Notes: a model not told the origin generated them from the sequence alone. 15,431 bases of DNA from Ruminococcus sp. (GCA_017544125.1 JAFYET010000332.1:1-15431), one strand, 5' to 3'. Positions 6,764-13,280 are shown, counted from the stretch's first letter. Numbers and translations: made by a program.

Positions 6764-6825
6764 TTAGATGTGAGATGTAAGAAGTAAGAATTCTTATCTC
6801 TTACCTCTTATCTCTTATTTCTTTT
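6764..6825. repeat. Head-to-head heptamer arrays at the metY 3' end
   Basis: Four units rightward (TTAGATG, TGAGATG, TAAGAAG, TAAGAA; 6764-6790), then five units in the opposite sense (TTCTTAT, CTCTTAC, CTCTTAT, CTCTTAT, TTCTTTT; 6791-6825), joined at GAATTC. The whole stretch is an imperfect inverted repeat ending 2 bp from the metY stop codon. Confidence 0.85.
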
Positions 6826-6827
6826 AA

Positions 6828-8126
6828 TTAAACTGCGTCAAGTGCTTCCTTGATGTCAAAGAGTATGTCGTCAATGTGCTCTGTGCCGATAGAAAGCCTT
6901 ACAGTGTTGGGCTTGATGCCCTGATCTGCAAGCTCCTGCTCGTTGCACTCAGAGTGTGTGGTCGAAGCGGGGTGTATTGCAAGGCTCTTAACGTCGGCAA
7001 CATTTGCAAGCAGCGAGAAGAGCTGTAGATTGTCAATGAATTTCTGTGCCTCGGCTGCGCCGCCCTTTACCTCAAAGGTGAAGATAGAGCCACCGCCCTC
7101 GGGAAAATACTTCTTGTAAAGCGCCTGCTGCTCTGCGTTATCGGATACAGAGGGGTGGTTTACCTTTGCTACCTTGGGGTGGTTCTTTAAGAACTCAACT
7201 ACCTTGAGGGCATTCTCACGGTGACGCTCAACTCTCAGCGAGAGTGTTTCAAGCCCCTGTAAGAACACGAATGCGTGTACGGGTGAGAGTGTCGAGCCTG
7301 TGTCACGAAGAAGTATAGCCCTGATGTATGTTACGAACGCAGCGGGTGCTGTGTCTCTTGCAAAGCTGACACCGTGGTAGGAAACGTTGGGCTCTGTCAG
7401 CCAGGGAAACTTGTCGCTGGAAGCCCAGTCAAACTTGCCCGAATCAACGATAACGCCGCCTATTGTAGTGCCGTGGCCGCCTATGAACTTTGTTGCCGAG
7501 TGAACTACTATGTCAGCGCCGAACTCGATAGGTCTTACAAGGTAAGGTGTAGCAAATGTGTTATCAACTATCAGCGGAATGCCGTGCTTGTGGGCGATGT
7601 TTGCTATCCTCTCGATGTCAACTACTTCCGAGTTGGGGTTGCCGAGAGTCTCTATCTCGATAGCCTTGGTGTTTTCCTGAATAGCTGCCTCGATGCCCTC
7701 GTAGTCAAAGGGGTCAACGAATGTGGTGGTTATGCCGTAGTCTTTAAGTGTGTGTGCAAGCAGATTGTATGTGCCGCCGTAGATGTTCTTAGCAGCTACG
7801 ATGTGGTCGCCTGCGTGTGCTGCTGTCTGTATAGCGTATGTGATAGCAGCTGCGCCCGAGCTTACTGCTATTGCAGCCACACCACCCTCGAGGGCAGCTA
7901 TGCGCCTTTCAAAAACGTCCTGTGTGGGGTTTGTAAGGCGGCCGTAGATGTTGCCTGCATCTCTTAAACCGAAGCGGTCAGCTGCGTGCTCGCTGTTGTG
8001 GAACACATAAGAAGATGTAAGGTATATCGGAACTGCTCTTGCGTCTGTTGTGGGGTCGGGTGTCTCCTGACCTATGTGAAGCTGCTTTGTCTCAAATCTT
8101 AAGTTTCTTTCATTTATATTGCTCAT
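6828..8126 (-). CDS. metY: O-acetylhomoserine sulfhydrylase / aminocarboxypropyltransferase
   Basis: A 432-residue cytoplasmic PLP enzyme of the Cys/Met-metabolism family that joins O-acetylhomoserine with sulfide (or methanethiol) to give homocysteine (or methionine). Length and motifs match the OAH sulfhydrylase branch: ETKQLHIGQ (12-20), YGRLTNPTQDVFERRIAALEGG (61-82), VDNTFATPYLVRP (187-199), and the PLP lysine K213 in SATKFIGGHGTTIGG. The C-terminus has SLAIHPASTTHS and PNTVRLSIGTEHIDDI, also typical. Start ATG has GGAGGT 8 nt upstream. It stands alone, with an upstream consensus promoter, a leader of about 315 nt encoding a short peptide, and a terminator on its 3' side. Regulation by sulfur amino acid supply is therefore likely. 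Cystathionine gamma-synthase is an alternative, but the long form and motif spacing favour MetY. Confidence 0.95.
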   Translation of the reverse strand: MSNINERNLRFETKQLHIGQETPDPTTDARAVPIYLTSSYVFHNSEHAADRFGLRDAGNIYGRLTNPTQDVFERRIAALEGGVAAIAVSSGAAAITYAIQTAAHAGDHIVAAKNIYGGTYNLLAHTLKDYGITTTFVDPFDYEGIEAAIQENTKAIEIETLGNPNSEVVDIERIANIAHKHGIPLIVDNTFATPYLVRPIEFGADIVVHSATKFIGGHGTTIGGVIVDSGKFDWASSDKFPWLTEPNVSYHGVSFARDTAPAAFVTYIRAILLRDTGSTLSPVHAFVFLQGLETLSLRVERHRENALKVVEFLKNHPKVAKVNHPSVSDNAEQQALYKKYFPEGGGSIFTFEVKGGAAEAQKFIDNLQLFSLLANVADVKSLAIHPASTTHSECNEQELADQGIKPNTVRLSIGTEHIDDILFDIKEALDAV

Positions 8127-8271
8127 TGTTAATGACCTCCGTTAATGTCAGTTTGTTTTTTCTTTTTATACTTTTCATAAAGGTTTTGTTTGTTGTCTTT
8201 TTCTTTTTGGAGTTTTTTGTTTTGGGTTTTGTTGTCTGATTTCTTGTTTTATTTATCTGTTATATCTGATA
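8127..8271 (-). promoter_or_regulatory. G-poor, A/C-rich unstructured leader before metY
   Basis: On the transcribed strand, the roughly 130 nt between the leader-peptide stop and the metY ribosome site contain only about ten G residues, with runs such as CAACAAAACCCAAAAC. No hairpin terminator is visible. A G-poor, C-containing single-stranded stretch is what Rho loading prefers, but this is an inference. Confidence 0.5.
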
Positions 8272-8328
8272 TCAACATCGGTACATTCGCTTTGTAAGGC
8301 TTTTTATCTGTGCATATCCAAATCTCAT
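8272..8328 (-). CDS. Leader peptide (18 aa) upstream of metY, ends MYRC-stop
   Basis: A short open frame in the metY mRNA leader, encoding MRFGYAQIKSLTKRMYRC then TGA. It has a strong ribosome site, AAAAGGAG, 8 nt before its ATG, as good as those of the real genes here. It begins about 113 nt after the predicted RNA start and ends about 145 nt before metY. The last sense codon is its only cysteine codon, and a methionine codon is four from the end. This placement upstream of a sulfur-assimilation gene is the pattern expected of a leader peptide that senses charged tRNA-Cys (or Cys/Met supply). No standard gene finder would report it. That it is translated, and what it senses, are inferences. 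Confidence 0.65.
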   Translation of the reverse strand: MRFGYAQIKSLTKRMYRC

Positions 8329-8342
8329 TTGTCTGTCTCCTT

Positions 8343-8420
8343 TTAGATGTAAGATATTAGAGGTAAGATGTAAGAAAGCTCTTGCTTTTTACTGCTGTTC
8401 TCTTATCCCTAATCCCTATC
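8343..8420. repeat. Opposed heptamer arrays in the metY leader
   Basis: Five rightward units (TTAGATG, TAAGATA, TTAGAGG, TAAGATG, TAAGAAA; 8343-8377), then three units in the opposite sense (CTCTTAT, CCCTAAT, CCCTATC; 8400-8420). In the leftward metY RNA the two sets could pair into an imperfect hairpin of roughly 15-20 bp, ending right before the leader-peptide ribosome site. Confidence 0.8.
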
Positions 8421-8447
8421 GGTTTTCTATGTTTTTACCGTGATTAC

Positions 8448-8476
8448 ATTCTACCACACATTTCCCATAATGTCAA
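8448..8476 (-). promoter_or_regulatory. Sigma-A promoter of metY and its leader peptide
   Basis: TTGACA (8471-8476) and TAGAAT (8448-8453) with a 17-bp spacer, reading leftward. RNA should start near 8441, giving a leader of about 315 nt before metY. Confidence 0.85.
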
Positions 8477-8504
8477 GCGGTTTTGTAGGATTTGTAGGAA
8501 TAAA

Positions 8505-8537
8505 CAAAGCGGACAGGTCACTCACCCGTCCGCTTTG
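8505..8537 (-). terminator. Terminator of the CPBP/giant membrane protein unit
   Basis: CAAAGCGGACAGGT / ACCCGTCCGCTTTG form a 14-bp stem with one mismatch and a CACTC loop. Reading leftward, it is followed by TTTATTCC, a short U-rich tail. It separates the giant membrane gene from the metY promoter. Confidence 0.78.
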
Positions 8538-8542
8538 GGCAT

Positions 8543-8577
8543 TTAGACGTAAGATGTTAGAGATAAGAGGTAAAAAT
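8543..8577 (+). repeat. Heptamer repeat array
   Basis: TTAGACG, TAAGATG, TTAGAGA, TAAGAGG, TAAAAAT: four clear units and one decayed unit of the same 7-bp family, between the terminator and the palindromic element. Confidence 0.8.
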
Positions 8578-8582
8578 AGTAT

Positions 8583-8604
8583 AAATGTTCTACATGGAAC
8601 ATTT
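8583..8604. repeat. 8-bp perfect inverted repeat
   Basis: AAATGTTC (8583-8590) and GAACATTT (8597-8604) around TACATG. AT-rich with no T-run, so not an obvious terminator; could be an operator-like site or part of the adjacent repeat element. Confidence 0.6.
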
Positions 8605-8617
8605 AAAATGCTAAGAT

Positions 8618-8680
8618 GCCAGCCTCCCCTGAAAGGGGAGGTGGCACCAATGCCCAAAGGGCATTGGTGCCGGAGGGGTT
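8618..8680. repeat. Palindromic intergenic repeat element (REP/MITE-like)
   Basis: Two perfect hairpins in tandem: CCTCCCCT-GAA-AGGGGAGG (8623-8641) and GGCACCAATGCCC / GGGCATTGGTGCC around AAA (8643-8671), closed by CGGAGGGGTT. From memory, elements framed by GCCTCCCCT...AGGGGAGGTGGC and GGAGGGGTT are scattered between genes in many gut Clostridia. No coding capacity; immobile by itself. It follows the stop of the giant membrane gene by about 20 bp and may protect or end that mRNA. Confidence 0.7.
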
Positions 8681-8701
8681 CCCATAGCGAAGCTGCGCTT
8701 C

Positions 8702-11700
8702 TCACCATTTCCATTCCTCAAAGAGCCTGCCCTTTTTCTCAGGCACGCCCTGCTGATCGTTCTTGTTCTTGAAATACTCGTTTGAAACGGCTATGGCTAT
8801 GAGTATAACGCCTATAACCAGCAGATATACCCACCAGCTTATAGATGCGAGGAAATCCTTGCAGATGTAAATGGTAAGCCCAACAAGCATGACCGCCGAT
8901 ATGAGGAACCAGCGCTTTTTCTTGATGATGAATGATATCACCATCACCGCCGCCGCAACTGTAAGCACTATCAAAGTGTTTATCAGCGACTGGTTTGTCA
9001 GCGCATCGCCTATAAGCAGTATCATTGCGAAAACGTGTACCGCTGTTGCGAAATTTTCGGCAAACTTTTCGTTCTTTCGCAGGATGTACTTCGCCGCAAA
9101 GCCAAATACCGCAATGGCTATAACGCTCACCTTTATCTCGACGGTGTCCTGCTCCGACACAAGGAAGGGGCGCTCGATAAAGGCTATGAGCCATGCCCCC
9201 GATGATATGAGCTTAAGGGCGATAATCAGCTTATCGGGGTTTTTCTTTCTTATAAGTATAAACGCATATACACCCGCTGCCAGCCAGAATATGAAAAGCT
9301 CGGTCTGGTGCAGCCCTTCGGTGTAGTTATTGTCACTCAGGGCGTAAAGCCTTAAAAGCGCTATCAATGCCGATACTGCGAATACATCGGGCAGCAAAAG
9401 GTTATTGCCATTTTTATAGAGCGAGTCGCTGAATATGACACGGGAAAGTATGCACAGGCAGACAAACACTATGCAGGCTGACACAAGCACGCCGATGTTG
9501 TATCTTGCATCAATAAAGCCGCTTATAAAGGTTATCAGCCGCCCGCTGACACCGAGTGAGGCAACAGAGCCGCCTACGGCAAACACGGTGTTGAGCGATG
9601 CGGGGTTCTTCTCCCTTATCATGAGCATAAGCAGCGCTGTAAGGCTTACCCACGCAAGCAGGGGCAGTATGTAGTCGATAGCCGTGGGGGTGTTGAGCCT
9701 GAAAGATCTCTGATCCATAAAGCCGCCCACATACTTATCGGCAATGCCGAAAAGCCCCATGACCGCACCCGCCGCACCGAACATGAACGGGTCGAGCTTT
9801 GTATCATGCTGTTTGTAGGTGTAGGTATAAAGCTGTTTCGGGAAGCTGAGCTTTGAGAGTATCACAAACGCCGCATATGCCATGAGCAAGCCTATGAGCT
9901 GCCCTGCATACAGGCTGTTCGGCACGAGGGAGTGACCGCACTGCATCATTATCACAGAGCACATGAACGCAGGCACTGCCGATGAGGGCTGAAGCCTGCT
10001 GCGGCAGGTAACAGCAAAGGCAAACACCGCCGCTGCAAGGCAGAGAAGCCGCTGTGCCGTTTCTTCACGGACGGTGACGCTGCCGAGGGCTACCGTGCAG
10101 ACAGCCGCAAAGAATGCAAACGAGCCGCCTATGTACTGTATATCCACCTTGAGGGGCTTTTTGCCAAGGGCTGTGAGCCACAGCGCAATGAGCGAGTAGA
10201 CCGCCGACAGACCTGCTGCCACATATGCCCCGCAGTCTGTATTAAGATAGTATGTAACATACAGATAAAGCGACACTGCCGTATAAACGAAGGTCAGCGG
10301 GGTAAGCAGGCCGTAGGCCTTTGAATACAGCTTACTTTCAAGGGCGGATATGCACATATACCCTGCAAAGAGCAGCGAGCATACAACGGGCATTATGCTT
10401 TCATCGCTGTATGAAGTCATTATAATAAGTATAATTGCAAGGGCTGCCGAGTAAACATTATCGGAAACGGCAGTTCTCAGCGCCGCAAAGCCCCTGTACA
10501 CAAGCCCCAGTGCCATAAACACAAAGAAGAGCGACACAAAGAAGCCGGTATCATTATCGCTTTCATAGAACACCTGCGCCACCATACAAAGCGACACCGC
10601 CAGCATATAAACGCTGTGAAGCCCGAGCATGGGGCGTGACTTATGCTTGAAAGCGTAGAGGGATATTATCACAAAGAGTATAGCCCCGCTTGCAAAATCA
10701 GCCGCCTTCCAGCGACCGATATGCTCTAAAAACGGGGAATTTACCGCCGAGATAGCCGCAAGCCCTGCGCAGATCTTCAAAGTATCAGCCGCCCAGCAGG
10801 GCTTGCCCTTTATATAGATGACTACTGCAAGGCAGGCTGCCAGTGCGACAGATGACAGCATCGAGAAAATGCTGATATCCTCGCCCGAGATGTCATATGA
10901 GAATGCCATAAACGCCGCAAAGCCGCCAAAGAGCGAGGTTATAGCGAGGTAGGTCTTTTTATACAGCTTATTGCCAAGTGCCGAGAGGGCTGTGACTATG
11001 ACAAGCCCGCCGCCCACAAAGCCCCAGCTATGGCTGCCCTCAAAGGTGAACTCAGCGCCGAAAAGCTCATAATAGCCCGCCGTCAGGTAGGTTATGACCG
11101 AGAATATTGCGCCCAGCGAATAAAAAGCGTTCGACGAATTCTTAAGCCCGAGCTTTTTATAGGAAAACGAGCATATAACATAGAAAAACAGCGAGGCTGC
11201 GCCGATAACGCCCGTTCTTCCGCCGCCGCCCATAGAAGCCCACAGTGCGGTAGCAAATATAAGCCCTGCGATAGACACGAGAATAACGCCCACCGTAAGC
11301 ATGATAGAGGAAGAGCTGACCTTCTCTTTGGGCGGCTGCATAGCAGGCTGGTAGGCAGGCTGATACACAGGCTGCACGGGAGGGGGATTCACGCCCTGCA
11401 TCGGAACGCCCTGCGGGGGTGGTGTCTGAACGAACTGCGGCACAGGCTGAGGTGCAGGCTGAGGTGCAGGCTGCGACATGGGTGCCGGCTGTGGCATGGG
11501 TGCCGGCTGCGGCTGCATATTCTGAGGCATACCCTGCGGCATACCCTGAGAAACAGGCGCACCCTGCGGGGGAACATTCGGCACACCCTGCGGGGGAACA
11601 TTCGGCGCTCCCTGCGGTGGAACATTCGGCACACCCTGCGGGGGCATCTGCTGAGGAGGGATACCGGGCATACCGTTTCTGAGGAAGGCAGGGGGCATTT

Positions 11701-11854
11701 TACGCATGATGCGGAAATACTCGTTCGCATCTATCCTGCCCAGGCGGAAAAGCTCGTTAAAGTGGCTTTCATACCTGTTTGACTTATTCAGAAAGTGTAT
11801 CGTCAGCGGTATGAGCACCACAGGCGAGACAGCCCAAAGGATTATCAGAAGCAT
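8702..11854 (-). CDS. Giant polytopic membrane protein with Pro/Gln-rich linker
   Basis: A 1050-residue protein. A first hydrophobic segment (2-20) is followed by a short charged stretch (22-53), a low-complexity linker of Pro, Gln, Gly, Val and Met (about 54-175, built on PPQGVPN and QPAPM repeats), and about 30 hydrophobic segments from 184 to about 1025. It ends with a charged tail (FKNKNDQQGVPEKKGRLFEEWKW). From memory it resembles the very large multi-span proteins labelled DUF2157-like or SCO7613 C-terminal domain in Firmicutes; function unknown. The ATG has AAAGGGGGG upstream. It follows the CPBP protease by 110 bp, with no promoter between, so co-transcription is likely. The linker-coding DNA contains 24-bp tandem repeats prone to length change. 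Confidence 0.88.
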   Translation of the reverse strand: MLLIILWAVSPVVLIPLTIHFLNKSNRYESHFNELFRLGRIDANEYFRIMRKMPPAFLRNGMPGIPPQQMPPQGVPNVPPQGAPNVPPQGVPNVPPQGAPVSQGMPQGMPQNMQPQPAPMPQPAPMSQPAPQPAPQPVPQFVQTPPPQGVPMQGVNPPPVQPVYQPAYQPAMQPPKEKVSSSSIMLTVGVILVSIAGLIFATALWASMGGGGRTGVIGAASLFFYVICSFSYKKLGLKNSSNAFYSLGAIFSVITYLTAGYYELFGAEFTFEGSHSWGFVGGGLVIVTALSALGNKLYKKTYLAITSLFGGFAAFMAFSYDISGEDISIFSMLSSVALAACLAVVIYIKGKPCWAADTLKICAGLAAISAVNSPFLEHIGRWKAADFASGAILFVIISLYAFKHKSRPMLGLHSVYMLAVSLCMVAQVFYESDNDTGFFVSLFFVFMALGLVYRGFAALRTAVSDNVYSAALAIILIIMTSYSDESIMPVVCSLLFAGYMCISALESKLYSKAYGLLTPLTFVYTAVSLYLYVTYYLNTDCGAYVAAGLSAVYSLIALWLTALGKKPLKVDIQYIGGSFAFFAAVCTVALGSVTVREETAQRLLCLAAAVFAFAVTCRSRLQPSSAVPAFMCSVIMMQCGHSLVPNSLYAGQLIGLLMAYAAFVILSKLSFPKQLYTYTYKQHDTKLDPFMFGAAGAVMGLFGIADKYVGGFMDQRSFRLNTPTAIDYILPLLAWVSLTALLMLMIREKNPASLNTVFAVGGSVASLGVSGRLITFISGFIDARYNIGVLVSACIVFVCLCILSRVIFSDSLYKNGNNLLLPDVFAVSALIALLRLYALSDNNYTEGLHQTELFIFWLAAGVYAFILIRKKNPDKLIIALKLISSGAWLIAFIERPFLVSEQDTVEIKVSVIAIAVFGFAAKYILRKNEKFAENFATAVHVFAMILLIGDALTNQSLINTLIVLTVAAAVMVISFIIKKKRWFLISAVMLVGLTIYICKDFLASISWWVYLLVIGVILIAIAVSNEYFKNKNDQQGVPEKKGRLFEEWKW
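11561..11650. repeat. 24-bp tandem repeat in the linker-coding region
   Basis: Three full copies (11561-11584, 11585-11608, 11609-11632) and a partial fourth, each containing CCCTGCGG-(G/T)-GGAACATTCGG. They encode an 8-residue unit (GVPNVPPQ/GAPNVPPQ). The period is a multiple of 3, so copy number changes keep the frame. Confidence 0.85.
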
Positions 11855-11872
11855 AATATCCCCCCTTTCTTT

Positions 11873-11900
11873 CAGGTTACAGGTTACAGGTAACAGGTGC
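11873..11900 (+). repeat. CAGGTTA heptamer array
   Basis: CAGGTTA, CAGGTTA, CAGGTAA, CAGGTGC: a variant of the 7-bp period repeats, directly upstream of the giant gene's ribosome site. Confidence 0.75.
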
Positions 11901-11903
11901 GGT

Positions 11904-11950
11904 ATCGCCCTTACGGGCGATGGATTTTTATATTTTTGCCCGAATGGGCA
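11904..11950. repeat. Pair of GC palindromes in the CPBP-giant gene gap
   Basis: ATCGCCC-TTAC-GGGCGAT (11904-11921) and TGCCC-GAAT-GGGCA (11937-11950) flank a T-rich GGATTTTTATATTTTT stretch. On the rightward strand the first hairpin plus T-tract resembles an intrinsic terminator though no rightward gene precedes it; leftward it could attenuate or process the operon mRNA. Confidence 0.65.
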
Positions 11951-11964
11951 TCTGCGCCGCTGCG

Positions 11965-13041
11965 TCAGCTGTTGGTCTTTATAAATGATGTGATATAGCC
12001 CACAAGCGTCCAGCAGAAGTAAAGACCGAGGACGATGTTGAAAAACACCGCTCTTCTGCGCTCGCCCGAGGTGAGCAGGAATGTCTTTTCCTCCTTGGGC
12101 TTTAATTCCTTGAAATTGACAAAGAGCATATACATACCTATTATGCCGCAGGCTATGACAACGCCGTAATAGATGTTCTGGTATATCTCATCGCTTACAC
12201 CGAGCACATCGGTGAAATCCTTTATACTGGCTATTGTGTTGTTCATTATGTGCATGATGACAGTAGGCACGATAGAATCATACTTCACGGCTATCGCCGC
12301 AAAGACGAGCCCCCCTGCGAATGCCGAGGCAAACTGGGGTATATTGCCGTGCATAAAGCCGAATATAAACGCCGAGAAGAACACCGCAAGCCCCTTGCCG
12401 TAGGGCTTTAGCAGTGTGATTATGATACCTCTGTAAAGTATCTCCTCACAGACGGGGCCTATGGCGATGACGTAGAGAAACTGCATTATAAGCGTTGCCG
12501 TATTGCTGTCAGACATTGAGAAATCCGACTCGGGGACGGTAACGCCCACATTGCTGAGTATCGCCACAAGTATCGACACCACGATAGACACGGCGATATT
12601 CACACTCATCGACAGGGTGAACCACTTCACGCCGCCTATCGCCTTTTCGCCGCTGGGCTTTAGCATCGGGCGCAGGTCTATCTTCATTATAAGCACTGCC
12701 ACAAGCAGCAGTATCGAAAGAGAGAGCATGACGATAGACAGGTTGCCCAGCATCTTTACAAAGCTCGACGAAACAAAATCCTGGTTCTTTGAAAAGAACC
12801 TTCTCACCTCGTCAAAGCTGAGGGTGAACTTACCCGCCTTTACAAAGTAAAGGGCATAGTAATAGCCGTAGCTTATAGCCGTTGTCAGTATCTCATAGAT
12901 TATGAGCAGAGCGCCCAGCTTGGCGGCGGCTATGAAAAGACCTCGCTTTTCCTGCTTTTTCTGCTCCTGTATCATCATTATAGGGTCATTGCCCTGCGGC
13001 ATACCGCCGTAGAACTGCCCGTAACCGGTAAACTGATCCAT
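11965..13041 (-). CDS. CPBP-family intramembrane metalloprotease
   Basis: A 358-residue membrane protein of the CPBP (CAAX protease/bacteriocin-processing, Abi) family. The three signature motifs are intact: E199-E200-x3-R204 (CEEILYRG), FGFMH231 and H264-IMN-N268. A Gly/Gln-rich cytosolic start (1-33, ending in KKQEKRG) precedes about eight hydrophobic segments, the first near 35-66 and the last near 333-352. Family members cleave within membranes, mature peptides, or give self-immunity to bacteriocins; no bacteriocin gene is visible nearby. ATG at 13041 has AGGTGA upstream, and its promoter lies 37-65 bp further up. The downstream partner is the giant multi-span protein, a possible substrate or complex partner (inference). 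Confidence 0.93.
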   Translation of the reverse strand: MDQFTGYGQFYGGMPQGNDPIMMIQEQKKQEKRGLFIAAAKLGALLIIYEILTTAISYGYYYALYFVKAGKFTLSFDEVRRFFSKNQDFVSSSFVKMLGNLSIVMLSLSILLLVAVLIMKIDLRPMLKPSGEKAIGGVKWFTLSMSVNIAVSIVVSILVAILSNVGVTVPESDFSMSDSNTATLIMQFLYVIAIGPVCEEILYRGIIITLLKPYGKGLAVFFSAFIFGFMHGNIPQFASAFAGGLVFAAIAVKYDSIVPTVIMHIMNNTIASIKDFTDVLGVSDEIYQNIYYGVVIACGIIGMYMLFVNFKELKPKEEKTFLLTSGERRRAVFFNIVLGLYFCWTLVGYITSFIKTNS

Positions 13042-13077
13042 TCTTTCACCTGAAAACTCTAAATTTTATTCATAAAT

Positions 13078-13106
13078 ATTATAACATAATATAAAGTAAT
13101 TTTCAA
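13078..13106 (-). promoter_or_regulatory. Sigma-A promoter of the CPBP operon
   Basis: TTGAAA (13101-13106) and TATAAT (13078-13083) with a 17-bp spacer, reading leftward. RNA should start near 13071, giving a 30-nt leader. Confidence 0.85.
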
Positions 13107-13168
13107 ACGTTACAGTGATATACTCGTTAAATATTCGTAAACAAATTATTGAATTTATTTTAAGTCTA

Positions 13169-13196
13169 TTGATTTTTACTGCCAATGGTGTATAAT
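13169..13196 (+). promoter_or_regulatory. Promoter of htpG
   Basis: TTGATT (13169-13174) and TATAAT (13191-13196) with a 16-bp spacer. The RNA start, near 13203, falls within the CIRCE operator. Confidence 0.78.
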
Positions 13197-13200
13197 AGAT

Positions 13201-13227
13201 TTAGCACTCAAAGAAAGAGAGTGCTAA
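13201..13227 (+). promoter_or_regulatory. CIRCE operator (HrcA binding site)
   Basis: TTAGCACTC (13201-13209), 9-bp spacer, GAGTGCTAA (13219-13227): a perfect match to the CIRCE heat-shock operator. It covers the transcription start of htpG, so HrcA should repress it until heat or misfolding stress ties up GroE. A small hairpin CGGAG-AACAG-CTCCG (13239-13253) follows in the leader. Confidence 0.96.
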
Positions 13228-13280
13228 AAAGCACACAACGGAGAACAGCTCCGCAATATAAATAAAAGGAGAAATGGACA

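Noticed and set aside
8127..8441. A SAM (S-box) riboswitch or Met T-box in the metY leader
   Set aside because: None of the conserved S-box or T-box core sequences are visible and there is no terminator/antiterminator pair; a covariance-model search would settle it.
8343..8577. CRISPR array or origin iterons from the heptamer repeats
   Set aside because: Units are 7 bp without spacers and occur at many intergenic sites, none near replication genes.
8440..8772. A rightward 110-residue frame through the terminator and palindromic element
   Set aside because: It crosses inverted repeats, the metY promoter and the end of the giant gene; no ribosome site or family resemblance.
11030..11782. A 250-residue rightward open frame, rich in Arg, His and Leu, opposite the giant gene
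   Set aside because: It is the antisense shadow of the Pro/Gln-rich repeats; composition is abnormal and the opposite strand has a coherent gene with a strong ribosome site.
11904..11936. A terminator for a rightward gene
   Set aside because: The hairpin plus T-tract has the form, but no rightward gene precedes it; kept as a palindromic repeat.
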